Below, in pieces: positions 8,962 through 18,200 of a stretch of 37,625 nucleotides of DNA. The number at the start of each line of letters is the position of its first letter. Within the stretch, counting starts at the first letter, position 1. Under the pieces are notes generated by a model. It was not told the origin of the DNA and did not search any database. It saw nothing but the letters and a program-made list of their open reading frames with translations. The stretch is from Anaerolinea sp. (GTDB lineage Bacteria > Chloroflexota > Anaerolineae > Anaerolineales > UBA4823). Position numbers and translations under genes: made by a program. The stretch spans positions 1-37,625 of the forward strand of contig DYKV01000008.1 of assembly GCA_020722415.1 (NCBI GenBank), written 5' to 3'.

Positions 8962-9732
8962 ATGGTCAATATAGCTCAATTCCAATTATTTTTTCTCACT
9001 TTCAGCCGGATCATGGCGACCATCATTCATGTGCCGGTGATTGGAGGGCGGTCTGTGCCCAATCCGGTGAAGATTGGATTCGGTTTAATTTTGGCAATTT
9101 TCTTAACCCCCATAAGCTCAACTCAAATTAATTTAACCACCCTCGACGTAATTGCCTTTTCTATTGCAATAGTCCGTGAGATCATCATCGGTACCATCGC
9201 TGGTTATGCTGCCGTGTTGGCGTTTGGCGCCTTACAAATAGCCGGTAGTCTAATGGGCTTGGGCAGCGGTTTCATGGCTGGACAAATTTTAAATCCAGCT
9301 ATGGAAGAAAATGGAACTGCTTTGGATCAAATTTTCGTCACTAGCGCGCTTTTACTCTTTTTCGTGCTAAATGCCCATCATATTTTTCTATTCGGTTTAG
9401 CAAAAACATTCGAAGTAATTCCCATCAACGGGGAAATACCCGCTTTAGCCCAAGAATCGGTCTTTCATTTGACCAGTTCAATGATTACTATCGGTGTACA
9501 GATGTCTTTGCCCATTCTCGGCTCGCTCTTACTTTCGGACCTGGCGATGGGTTTATTGGCAAGGATCGCCCCCCAAATTCAAGTTTTTTTCTTGGGCATC
9601 CCGCTCAAAATTGCATTTGGGTTGTTCGCCTTGGCGATATCTATTCCCGCATTAGCCCCAAATGTGCGGGCAATATTTAATGGTCTCGGAGATCAAATGA
9701 TCCTCCTGTTAGGAAAAGTGTATGCCAGATAA
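8962..9732 (+). CDS. fliR: Flagellar export apparatus protein FliR
   Basis: FLTFSRIMATIIHVPVIGGRSVPNPVKIGFGLILAIFLTP...REIIIGTIAGYAAVLAFGALQIAGSLMGLGSGFMAGQILNPA. Confidence 0.95.
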   Translation: MVNIAQFQLFFLTFSRIMATIIHVPVIGGRSVPNPVKIGFGLILAIFLTPISSTQINLTTLDVIAFSIAIVREIIIGTIAGYAAVLAFGALQIAGSLMGLGSGFMAGQILNPAMEENGTALDQIFVTSALLLFFVLNAHHIFLFGLAKTFEVIPINGEIPALAQESVFHLTSSMITIGVQMSLPILGSLLLSDLAMGLLARIAPQIQVFFLGIPLKIAFGLFALAISIPALAPNVRAIFNGLGDQMILLLGKVYAR

Positions 9733-10789
9733 GACCGAAGCACCTACTCCTCGAAAAATCGCTGAAGCCCGTAAAGAGGGTATGGTTGCTTTAAGTCAAG
9801 AATTAAATGCAGCGGTTGTCTTATTGGTGGGTGTCTGGCTGCTTACTTCGCCAGGGCGTCAACTCTTCGCAGAATTACAAAGTGGGGTTATTGAAGCATT
9901 GACCACCTTGCCCACCAACGATGTATCCAGCGCCTGGTATCTGCAAAAATTAGTCAACGATGGATTACAGATTGGTAAAGAAGTATTGCTGATCGTAGTC
10001 AGCTTGCTTGGGGTCGCCATGATTGCCACCTTCACTCAAACCAGCTTCCTTATAAGTACAAACAAAATTAAATTTGACCTAAATCGCCTTAATCCATTAA
10101 ATGGTTTCAAAAAGCTTTTCTCTAGCCAAGGTTTATTTGAATGGATCAAAGCGTTACTTAAACTGATTCTCATCGGGTGGGTTGTCTACGCTTACTTACG
10201 TGATCAAGTACACCACCTTTTTGGCTTAAATCAACTTCCTTTCAAAGATGCTCTAACCGCTTGGGTAGATATGGCGTTTAAATTAGCCACCCGGGTCGCA
10301 TCTGCATATTTAGTTCTTGCCATTGCCGACTACGCTTATCAACGCTGGACTTACTTGCGTTCATTACGTATGTCAAAAGAAGAAATCAAAGAGGAGATCA
10401 AGCGATCGGAAGGTGATCCAATGATCAAAAGCCGCATTCGGGGTCAAATGCGCCGCATTGCTCGAATGCGGATGATGGCAAATGTACCTAAAGCAGATGT
10501 AGTCATAACCAACCCAACCCACTTAGCGATTGCCATTCGTTATGATCCCGACAAAATGAACGCACCAGTTGTTTATGCCAAAGGAGCTTACTTAATTGCC
10601 GAACGAATTGTTGCCATAGCCCGATCGCACAACATACCCATCATTCAGAACATCCCCTTAGCCCATGCGTTATATCGGACAGTAGATATTGATCAGGAAA
10701 TTCCGCCCGAATTATATATCGCGATGGCAGAAGTACTCGCCCATGTATATTCCTTACGCGGAAAAACCATGCCTGCAGTGGCAGCGTAA
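9722..10789 (+). CDS. flhB: Flagellar export apparatus switch protein FlhB
   Basis: KTEAPTPRKIAEARKEGMVALSQELNAA; autocleavage motif TNPTHLAIAIRYD; overlaps fliR. Confidence 0.97.
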   Translation: MPDKTEAPTPRKIAEARKEGMVALSQELNAAVVLLVGVWLLTSPGRQLFAELQSGVIEALTTLPTNDVSSAWYLQKLVNDGLQIGKEVLLIVVSLLGVAMIATFTQTSFLISTNKIKFDLNRLNPLNGFKKLFSSQGLFEWIKALLKLILIGWVVYAYLRDQVHHLFGLNQLPFKDALTAWVDMAFKLATRVASAYLVLAIADYAYQRWTYLRSLRMSKEEIKEEIKRSEGDPMIKSRIRGQMRRIARMRMMANVPKADVVITNPTHLAIAIRYDPDKMNAPVVYAKGAYLIAERIVAIARSHNIPIIQNIPLAHALYRTVDIDQEIPPELYIAMAEVLAHVYSLRGKTMPAVAA

Positions 10790-10801
10790 CGAGGTATAAC
10801 A

Positions 10802-12874
10802 ATGACGGTAAACGCTGATTCTCTACCCTCTAATCCATGGATAAGCCTCCTGCGCTCAAAGGATATCGTCCTAGCATTATCCCTCATCCTCATCATCGGT
10901 TTAATGTTGGTTCCTTTGCCGCCAATTGCCATGGATTTTTTGATTGTGCTCAATTTAGCTCTTTCGATTGGCGTAATGCTATTAGCGATGTATATTGCCC
11001 GACCAATGGATTTCTCAGTCTTTCCATCAGTTTTGTTGTTAGTGACTCTATTTCGTTTAGGATTGAATATTGCCGCCAGCCGTTTGATATTAATTCAAGG
11101 TAATGCTGGGAAAGTTATCTCAACCTTCGGTAGTTTAATTCTCGGCGGTAATTATATTGTCGGGGTAGTAATTTTCTTGATGTTAATGATCATTCAATTC
11201 GTAGTGATCACCAATGGAGCTGGGCGGGTAGCCGAAGTAGCCGCGCGCTTTACTTTAGACGCCATGCCCGGCAAGCAGCTTTCCATTGATGCAGAATTAA
11301 ATGCAGGATTGATCGATGAAGCTCAAGCCCGCCTACGGCGGCGGGAAATTGAGATCGAAGCCGATTTTTATGGCGCAATGGATGGCGCCAGTAAATTTGT
11401 GCGGGGAGATGCTATCGCGGCTGTAATCGTGATGATCGTTAATATTCTTGGCGGATTCGTAATCGGTATGGTTCAAAGACAGTTATCTTTGATGGACGCA
11501 TTACAAACCTACGCCCTTCTTACCGTAGGTGCCGGATTAGCGGTTCAGATTCCGGCATTGATCATCTCAGCTGCATCCGGTTTAATTGTCACCCGTTCTT
11601 CCTCTGAAATCTCTCTTGGCAGCGATATCATTGGTCAACTTTCGAATTTCAGCGCTTTGGGTATTGGCACGATCATCATTGCCGTCATTGGATTAATCCC
11701 TGGTCTGCCAAAAATCCCTTTCATTCTGGTGGCTGGAGCATTTGGCGGGGCCGCTTACCTGGTTTGGCGCACTCAAAAAAAGGAAACACCAGCAGAAATT
11801 GGCGAAGTTCTCACAACCGAACCCGAAACCCCGCAGGACATGTTGGAAATGGTTGTTGCCGATCCACTGGAAATTGAAATCGGTTACGGTTTGATCCCAT
11901 TAATTGACGAGAATCAACCAGACAACTTATTGAGAAGAATAACCGGAATCCGCCGCCAATTAATGAATGAATTAGGATTTGTCTTACCCATTGTGCGCGT
12001 ACGGGATAATCTCCGCCTCGGACCACAAGAATATCGGATCAAAATTCGCCGTGAGGAAATTGTGCGCAGCGAACTATTGATTGACCGTTATCTAGCAATA
12101 CCTGGAAACGAAACCGACGAGAAAATTCATGGTATCAATACAACTGAGCCAGCCTTCGGATTACCAGCGGTGTGGATAAACGAAGCTGAAAAGGGACACG
12201 CCGAATTATTGGGATATACAGTTGTCTCACCGCTTTCCGTTTTAAGTACCCATTTGACAGAAGTGGTACGAAACAATGCCGCGGATTTACTCACCCGCCA
12301 AATGGTTCAGGAGATGATCGAACAACTGAAAATAAAAACTCCTGCCGCTGTAGATGGGGTAATACCCGAACTGATTAGCCTGGGTGAGTTCCAAGCAATA
12401 CTTCGTAATCTTCTCAAAGAAAGGATCCCAATTCGTGATTTGGCTGGTATCCTCGAGGTAGTTGCAGATAATGCCCCGGTCACTCGCAACCCGACAATCC
12501 TTTCGGAAGCGGTGCGTCAATCTATGGCACGCACCATTTCCAACCAATATCGGGATGGGGATGGATATCTGCACGTCTTCACCCTCTCACCCCAAATCGA
12601 AAGTATATTAAGAGAAAGCTTGGTTTCAGCAGATAATAGCATAGGCTTTAATCTTGATGCTCAACTAGCACAAAATATTTTAATCCGTACCGGTGAGCAA
12701 ATGGAAAACTTAGCTCACCTCGGTTACTATCCTATCTTACTCTGCCCGCGCGAAATCCGTTTGGCTTTTCGAAAATTAGTGGAACAATCTCTGCCTAATT
12801 TAGTGGTCCTGGCATTTTCAGAAGTCAGCCCAGGCACAAAAGTAAAATCCCATGGAATGGTGATGGATCAATAA
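10802..12874 (+). CDS. flhA: Flagellar export apparatus protein FlhA
   Basis: 690 aa; MYIARPMDFSVFPSVLLLVTLFRLGLNIAASRLIL; GQEDGFLDAMPGKQ-type FHIPEP region (ARFTLDAMPGKQLSIDAELNAGLIDEAQARLRRREIEIEADFYGAMDGASKFVRGDAIA). Confidence 0.98.
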   Translation: MTVNADSLPSNPWISLLRSKDIVLALSLILIIGLMLVPLPPIAMDFLIVLNLALSIGVMLLAMYIARPMDFSVFPSVLLLVTLFRLGLNIAASRLILIQGNAGKVISTFGSLILGGNYIVGVVIFLMLMIIQFVVITNGAGRVAEVAARFTLDAMPGKQLSIDAELNAGLIDEAQARLRRREIEIEADFYGAMDGASKFVRGDAIAAVIVMIVNILGGFVIGMVQRQLSLMDALQTYALLTVGAGLAVQIPALIISAASGLIVTRSSSEISLGSDIIGQLSNFSALGIGTIIIAVIGLIPGLPKIPFILVAGAFGGAAYLVWRTQKKETPAEIGEVLTTEPETPQDMLEMVVADPLEIEIGYGLIPLIDENQPDNLLRRITGIRRQLMNELGFVLPIVRVRDNLRLGPQEYRIKIRREEIVRSELLIDRYLAIPGNETDEKIHGINTTEPAFGLPAVWINEAEKGHAELLGYTVVSPLSVLSTHLTEVVRNNAADLLTRQMVQEMIEQLKIKTPAAVDGVIPELISLGEFQAILRNLLKERIPIRDLAGILEVVADNAPVTRNPTILSEAVRQSMARTISNQYRDGDGYLHVFTLSPQIESILRESLVSADNSIGFNLDAQLAQNILIRTGEQMENLAHLGYYPILLCPREIRLAFRKLVEQSLPNLVVLAFSEVSPGTKVKSHGMVMDQ

Positions 12875-12877
12875 ACT

Positions 12878-14077
12878 ATGCAACCTAAATCATATCGTGC
12901 TCCTAATACACAAACCGCATTGGAACTGGTTCAAAATGAATTAGGCCCAGAAGCTGTGATCCTCTCGGTAAAACAAGTGCCTGGCGGCGCGGTTTGGGAA
13001 ACTTGGAAAAAGCCAGAAGTAGAAGTACTGGCTATCCCTCCAGTGCAAAAAGGAATACAAAGTCTGGAAGGGATGGCTGTTCACAACAAAGAAACCAAAA
13101 AAAGAGGAGGAACGCTGCTTCGCTCTTTATATAATCCCGCAAAAGAGGGAAAGCAACCCTCCTCCGCAGTAGATCCCCAATTGTTCCTTGAGCAAATCGC
13201 TGACAAACTCGCCAAGAAACAAACCCGCCAAAGTGAATCAATAACCAATCCTTCTTTAACAAAAGTCAATACTCCTAAAAATGAAGTTCCTCCTGCGCTA
13301 ATCCGGGCCCGGGAAGAAATGCTAAACCAGGGTGTCGATCCGCATTTGGTAAAAGAAATTCTTAGAAAAGTGAGCCAAAGCGTAAATCCAAAAATTCTTT
13401 TCGATGAAACCCGGCTACGCCAAATTATCCGTAAGCAATTAGAAACAGCTTTACGAATTTTGCGGATCGAGAGCGCCCAAAATGGGCTGCTGCCGACTGT
13501 AAGGGTTATATTTATTGTCGGACCTAGCGGCGTTGGGAAAACCAGCGTATGCGCCAAACTAGCTGGTCATTTTTTAGAACAGGAACATAAAAAAGTTGCT
13601 TGGATCTGTGCAGATACTATCCGAACTGGTGCAATAGCCGAGACACGAGCCTATACCGAGCCGCTAAATATTCAAGCTCATATTGTATATACCCCAACTG
13701 ACCTCAAAGAAACCATTGCCTCCGAAGAAAAAGCCGACTTAATTTTGGTAGATACACCCGCACGTAATCCATTTGTCCCAGAAGAGATTGTTGAATTAAG
13801 CGCCTTCTTAACCGAAATACCCAAAAAGCTAACGTTGCTTGCCCTTCCCGCGACGTTGAAATTAGCCGATATGCAGCAAGCAGTGGCTTCATTTTCACTC
13901 CTCCAAATAAACGGGATTGCAATAACAAAGTTGGATGAAACCAAATATGTTGGACATATTATTAATCTCATTTGGAAAAACAAAATCCCATTGGCATATT
14001 TTTGTGACGGCACCAATTACCTAGACAACCTCCAAACAGCCGATGCTGCTCGATTGGTTAATTTGGTGCTTCCATAA
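12878..14077 (+). CDS. flhF: Flagellar SRP-like GTPase FlhF
   Basis: VIFIVGPSGVGKTSVCAKLAGHF (P-loop), ADTIRTGAIAETRAYTEPLNI, LILVDTPARNP, ITKLDETKYVGHIINL. Confidence 0.93.
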   Translation: MQPKSYRAPNTQTALELVQNELGPEAVILSVKQVPGGAVWETWKKPEVEVLAIPPVQKGIQSLEGMAVHNKETKKRGGTLLRSLYNPAKEGKQPSSAVDPQLFLEQIADKLAKKQTRQSESITNPSLTKVNTPKNEVPPALIRAREEMLNQGVDPHLVKEILRKVSQSVNPKILFDETRLRQIIRKQLETALRILRIESAQNGLLPTVRVIFIVGPSGVGKTSVCAKLAGHFLEQEHKKVAWICADTIRTGAIAETRAYTEPLNIQAHIVYTPTDLKETIASEEKADLILVDTPARNPFVPEEIVELSAFLTEIPKKLTLLALPATLKLADMQQAVASFSLLQINGIAITKLDETKYVGHIINLIWKNKIPLAYFCDGTNYLDNLQTADAARLVNLVLP

Positions 14078-14087
14078 AAGGTAAACT

Positions 14088-14444
14088 ATGGCAAAAAAGG
14101 ATAACGATAAAAATACTGCATCCGCTCCAAAGGAAAACGAAGCTAAAGCGTCCACTCCACCCAGTCACCCTTCTTTACCATATATCCTCGACTTTTCGTT
14201 TTCGGTTAGTAATTTAATGATTCTGCTCTCTGGAGTAATTGTAACGACTTTATCGCTTTTTGTGGGTGTTCCTCTGATTCATGCAGTAATCCGGGGTGGG
14301 CTGACAATGCTGGGGTTAGGTGCAGTAATTTGGCTTTTAAATTACTACTTATCCAATCAGGTACTACAAACCATCATCAAGGACTTCCAGAAAGCTAGTG
14401 ATTCATCCGTCACCGGTGATAGCACAGTGGAAAAACAAGCTTGA
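14088..14444 (+). CDS. Small membrane protein of unknown function, two predicted TM segments
   Basis: 118 aa with hydrophobic stretches LMILLSGVIVTTLSLFVGVPLIHAV and GGLTMLGLGAVIWLLNYYL; occupies the usual flhG position between flhF and fliA. Confidence 0.75.
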   Translation: MAKKDNDKNTASAPKENEAKASTPPSHPSLPYILDFSFSVSNLMILLSGVIVTTLSLFVGVPLIHAVIRGGLTMLGLGAVIWLLNYYLSNQVLQTIIKDFQKASDSSVTGDSTVEKQA

Positions 14445-14451
14445 GTAATCT

Positions 14452-15312
14452 ATGGATACTCGGATAGACGACACTGAATTAATCCGCCAATATGTCTCCA
14501 CCAAAGATCCCTCCCTGCGTGAAGAGATTATCATTCGTTACATACCATTAGTCCACTTTGTCTTGAATCGTTTAGGCATCTCTCAATCAGCTGGTCAGGA
14601 TTACGAAGATGCCGCCAGCCAGGGAATAATTGGATTAATTGAAGCGCTAGATCGGTACGACTTAACTTATGGTACCCAATTCAGCACTTATGCCACCTTA
14701 CGAATTCGAGGGAAAGTTATCGATCAATTACGTTCACACGATTGGTTATCGCGTGGAGCAAGGCAACGTGCGAAACAAATGCAAGGCGCAATTGACAGTT
14801 TGTGGGAAAAATACCAACGTCCACCCACCGATGAAGAAATTTCCCAATTCTTGAATTTAGACGATGAGGGATATCGGCAAGCTTTATTGGACAGCCATCA
14901 GACTATTATCTCGCTAGATATGGTTCTCTCTACAGATGGCGGTGAGTTCATTTCGCTGCACGAACTACTTGCTGATGATGAGAACAGCAACCCAGATCAA
15001 CACCTGGAAGAAGAAGAGATCAAAGATGTGCTCATCAAAGCGATCCAAAGTCTACCACAACGGGAACAATTAGTCCTTTCTTTATACTATTACGAGAAAT
15101 TGACATTCAAAGAAATTGGCGCAGTTTTAGATGTTTCCGAGTCACGCGTGTGTCAGATCCACACAAAAGCAGTGATGATGCTTAAATCGAGAATCACCCG
15201 TGGGTTGATGAAGTCCGAAAACGTTATCCAATCTGAGCGCAGACCTAACAATAAAGCAATTGAATACACCAGAAATTCATCACCAAAATTGGTTGGAGGA
15301 TTTGAGCTATGA
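14452..15312 (+). CDS. fliA: RNA polymerase sigma factor for flagellar genes (FliA/SigD, sigma-28)
   Basis: YIPLVHFVLNRLGI...YEDAASQGIIGLIEALDRYDLTYGTQFSTYATLRIRGKVIDQLRSHDWLSRGAR; region 4 EIGAVLDVSESRVCQIHTKAVMMLK. Confidence 0.95.
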   Translation: MDTRIDDTELIRQYVSTKDPSLREEIIIRYIPLVHFVLNRLGISQSAGQDYEDAASQGIIGLIEALDRYDLTYGTQFSTYATLRIRGKVIDQLRSHDWLSRGARQRAKQMQGAIDSLWEKYQRPPTDEEISQFLNLDDEGYRQALLDSHQTIISLDMVLSTDGGEFISLHELLADDENSNPDQHLEEEEIKDVLIKAIQSLPQREQLVLSLYYYEKLTFKEIGAVLDVSESRVCQIHTKAVMMLKSRITRGLMKSENVIQSERRPNNKAIEYTRNSSPKLVGGFEL

Positions 15313-15746
15313 CCCGTATCTCATCAGTCTTATTGGATGACACCCTCAAATTAATCCAATTAGCACGTGAAACTGCCCGGATTCAAGGTCAATCTACCCA
15401 GGCAGATCAGCTCAAACCATTGGTAGATCAACTAAAGACACTAACGAACAATGCGCATGAAATAAAATCAACCAACCCACTTCCTCCGGTAGGAGGAACG
15501 TTACAACAAAATGATTTTAAAACCTTATTGGCAACCATTCAAAATACTCCTTCTTCCTCTTCACCATCTGCCCCTCGTGTTTCTGTTCAAGCTGGCGAAC
15601 GTAATCAAATAGTGATCGCGATGGCAAGAGGAGGAATGAATCACCTCGATATTGCCAGACAATTGGGTATGACCTTAGAGGAAGTTAAAAATATTGTCAC
15701 TCTTCACACAAATAAAGATAACCGGCGAAAGGAGAGTTATTTATGA
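15309..15746 (+). CDS. Small protein with C-terminal helix-turn-helix-like segment
   Basis: 145 aa; C-terminal ERNQIVIAMARGGMNHLDIARQLGMTLEEVKNIVTLH; overlaps fliA stop and flgF start. Confidence 0.8.
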   Translation: MTRISSVLLDDTLKLIQLARETARIQGQSTQADQLKPLVDQLKTLTNNAHEIKSTNPLPPVGGTLQQNDFKTLLATIQNTPSSSSPSAPRVSVQAGERNQIVIAMARGGMNHLDIARQLGMTLEEVKNIVTLHTNKDNRRKESYL

Positions 15747-16501
15747 TTAAAGGTTTATATTCTGCCGCTTCAGCAATGCTGGCAAATCTTTACCGACAAG
15801 GTTTGTTAGCCCATAATGTAGCCAATGTTGATACCCCCGGTTTTAAACAGGCTCTCACGAATTTAAATGATTTCAAGGAAAGCCAAGTTATTTATCCTAC
15901 AGATGCTAACCTGAACAATTCTCCTCTCCAATGGATTGGTAATCTGGGGTTGGGAGTGCAAACCACACCAGATATTACTGATTTTCAACAAGGTGGTTTA
16001 CGCCACACTGGTCAGGCTCTGGATTTTGCCATTGAAGGAGAAGGGTTCTTTCGCATACAAACCCCCGATGGGGAACGCTATACCCGGGATGGACGTTTTG
16101 TTCGCGACTTGGAGAACAATCTGGTCACCATTGATGGTTATCAAGTACTAGACGATGGTGGTCAACCTATCAATCTGCCAGATGGGGATGTAGCTGTGAG
16201 TCCCGATGGAACAATCATGGTCAATGGTCAAACTGTCGCTAAAATCGGCTTAGCCTCATTTGAAAACCCCGCTCAGGAATTAATTCGAGATTTACCCAAT
16301 CTCTTTGCTGCCGAAGGTGGTCCAACCAGCGACATTTATGGATCAATTGCACAAGGTTATTTGGAGATGTCCAATGCCAATCCCGCTCAGATAATGACCC
16401 AAATGGTCTCTGTCACCCGGGCTTATGAAGCTGCACAGAAAATGGTGCAAACCCAAGATGAATTGCTTGGGAAAACCATCAGCACTTTAGGTTCTGTCTA
16501 A
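15743..16501 (+). CDS. flgF: Flagellar basal-body rod protein, FlgF-like
   Basis: MIKGLYSAASAMLANLYRQGLLAHNVANVDTPGFKQ; GQALDFAIEGEGFFRIQTPDGERYTRDGRF; C-terminal YLEMSNANPAQIMTQMVSVTRAYEAAQKMVQTQDELL. Confidence 0.85.
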   Translation: MIKGLYSAASAMLANLYRQGLLAHNVANVDTPGFKQALTNLNDFKESQVIYPTDANLNNSPLQWIGNLGLGVQTTPDITDFQQGGLRHTGQALDFAIEGEGFFRIQTPDGERYTRDGRFVRDLENNLVTIDGYQVLDDGGQPINLPDGDVAVSPDGTIMVNGQTVAKIGLASFENPAQELIRDLPNLFAAEGGPTSDIYGSIAQGYLEMSNANPAQIMTQMVSVTRAYEAAQKMVQTQDELLGKTISTLGSV

Positions 16502-16518
16502 GTATCAGGAAGAATGAT

Positions 16519-17259
16519 ATGGGATTAAATATCAATCAAATCCTCAATATAAGCCGCTGTGGGATGATGGCGCGCATGAACGACCTAGATTTAGTGAGCC
16601 ACAACCTGGCTAATATTAATACAACCGGCTTCAAAACCAGCCGTTCTAATTTCCAAGAGATGCTCAACCAACGTCTTTATAATGGAGTTCAATTGCGCAC
16701 CACCCAGCATTTTATGGATCAAGGCGCCTTCAAACAAACCGCTCATCCTTTAGATTTATCCATCAATGGAGAAGGATTTTTTAGCATAACCTTACCGGAT
16801 GGACGCGTAGCATATACCCGTGACGGAGAATTTAATTTGGATTCCAACCGTAGATTGGTCAATACCAATGGTTATCCTCTTATCTGGGATGGGACGATTC
16901 CAGATGACGCAGAGGAAATTAACATTGAAGCGGATGGTACAGTGATGGTGATGCAAAATGGCACTTGGAACCAAGCTGGTACGATTCAACTAGCCCGCTT
17001 CCCAAACGCTAATGGATTACAAGGTTATGGAGACAACTTATGGGTAGAGACAGAATCATCTGGTGCCGCAATACTTGGTGCGCCAAAGTCAGAAGGATAT
17101 GGTGAAATCCTTAATCACACATTGGAGCAATCAAATGTCAATATTGCCAACGAGATGACCCAAATGATCCTGTTACAGCGCTCATTTGATCTCTCCTTAC
17201 GAACCTTTCAAACTACGGATAGAATGTTGGAACAAGCGATTCAAATGCGCCGCATTTAA
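16519..17259 (+). CDS. flgG: Flagellar distal rod protein, FlgG-like
   Basis: DLVSHNLANINTTGFKTSRSNFQEML; HPLDLSINGEGFFSITLPDGRVAYTRDGEF; LEQSNVNIANEMTQMILLQRSFDLSLRTFQTTDRMLEQA. Confidence 0.85.
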   Translation: MGLNINQILNISRCGMMARMNDLDLVSHNLANINTTGFKTSRSNFQEMLNQRLYNGVQLRTTQHFMDQGAFKQTAHPLDLSINGEGFFSITLPDGRVAYTRDGEFNLDSNRRLVNTNGYPLIWDGTIPDDAEEINIEADGTVMVMQNGTWNQAGTIQLARFPNANGLQGYGDNLWVETESSGAAILGAPKSEGYGEILNHTLEQSNVNIANEMTQMILLQRSFDLSLRTFQTTDRMLEQAIQMRRI

Positions 17260-17282
17260 GTTTTTACAATTCTTGCCGATAA
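17256..17282 (+). promoter_or_regulatory. Sigma-28 (FliA/SigD) type promoter for flgM-flgN-flgK-flgL-csrA
   Basis: TTAAGTTT (17256-17263) - 11 nt - GCCGATAA (17275-17282). Consensus TAAAGTTT-N11-GCCGATAA: 7/8 and 8/8 matches with exact spacing. Confidence 0.9.
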
Positions 17283-17347
17283 CAGGTTAGGGTAAATGTC
17301 ACCCTTCGTCGTCAAAAAACCTGTTTGAAGCTAGAAGGAGCTAAGGA

Positions 17348-17647
17348 ATGAAGGTTGAACAATCACAAAACAATCGGATTATCCAAAAACAAGCTGAGGG
17401 AATGAATGCGATCGAGCGTAATACCAAAACAGTCGAAAATGATCGCTCCGATAAGCTTGTCAATAAAGACCAGGCTTCTCTTTCTGAGCGGGCTAAGGTA
17501 CTTGCCAAAGCTCGGATAAACCTTGCTGAACAACCACCAATCCGATCTGATAAAGTAGAAGCATTGCGCGAACAAATCCAAAATGGACTCTATCAAATCC
17601 CCGTAGAACAACTCGCCTCGATATTTTTAAATGGTTTGCGGTCTTGA
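17348..17647 (+). CDS. flgM: Anti-sigma-28 factor FlgM
   Basis: 99 aa; disordered N-terminus and C-terminal SERAKVLAKARINLAEQPPIRSDKVEALREQIQNGLYQIPVEQLAS; downstream of sigma-28 promoter. Confidence 0.9.
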   Translation: MKVEQSQNNRIIQKQAEGMNAIERNTKTVENDRSDKLVNKDQASLSERAKVLAKARINLAEQPPIRSDKVEALREQIQNGLYQIPVEQLASIFLNGLRS

Positions 17648-17678
17648 TAACAGGCTTGTATGGAAAGGATGACGACGA

Positions 17679-18191
17679 ATGACTGACCTTTATACTTTGG
17701 TGAATAATTTAGAAGATCTGCTGGTGCAAGAATTTCGAACCTGCCAGACTATTCACCAACTAACCAAAGAGGAACGATCTGCCATCTCGAAAAATGATTT
17801 AAATTCACTTTCATCTATAGTAGAGCAAAAAGAAGTAATGCTAGATGAACTTGGTCAAATTGAGGATCGCAGAAGGATGATCGTTCAAAATCTAGGGCAA
17901 GAAATAGGGATATCTACTCCATCACCTTCGATTGCAGAAATCTCCCAGAAGCTGGCGGCTGATATCGGTAGCCGAATTAATCGTCTGCGTGAAGGCATTT
18001 CGGCGTTGGCGGATGAAATAAAAATCATGAGCAATGGTAATCGGGCTTTAGCATTGATCGCTCTAGAACGCATTGACGCCGTCCAAAGCCTCATCCTTGA
18101 TGCTATTCAACCTTCTTTAGTTTATGATTATCCTGGCAACCGTCCAAAGCACAACTTGGATGCGGTCTGGGATGTAGATGAAAGGGTATAG
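17679..18191 (+). CDS. flgN: FlgK/FlgL export chaperone FlgN
   Basis: Helical protein (LYTLVNNLEDLLVQEFRTCQTIHQLTKEERSAISKNDLNSLSSIVEQKEVMLDEL) between flgM and flgK. Confidence 0.87.
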   Translation: MTDLYTLVNNLEDLLVQEFRTCQTIHQLTKEERSAISKNDLNSLSSIVEQKEVMLDELGQIEDRRRMIVQNLGQEIGISTPSPSIAEISQKLAADIGSRINRLREGISALADEIKIMSNGNRALALIALERIDAVQSLILDAIQPSLVYDYPGNRPKHNLDAVWDVDERV

Positions 18192-18200
18192 GGGGGATAT

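Noticed and set aside
13081-13557. 158-aa ORF on - strand
   Set aside because: Antisense to flhF, which has clear GTPase motifs; no own start context or domain.
13843-13853. GCCGATAT inside flhF as an internal sigma-28 promoter
   Set aside because: No acceptable -35 at 11-nt spacing; likely chance.
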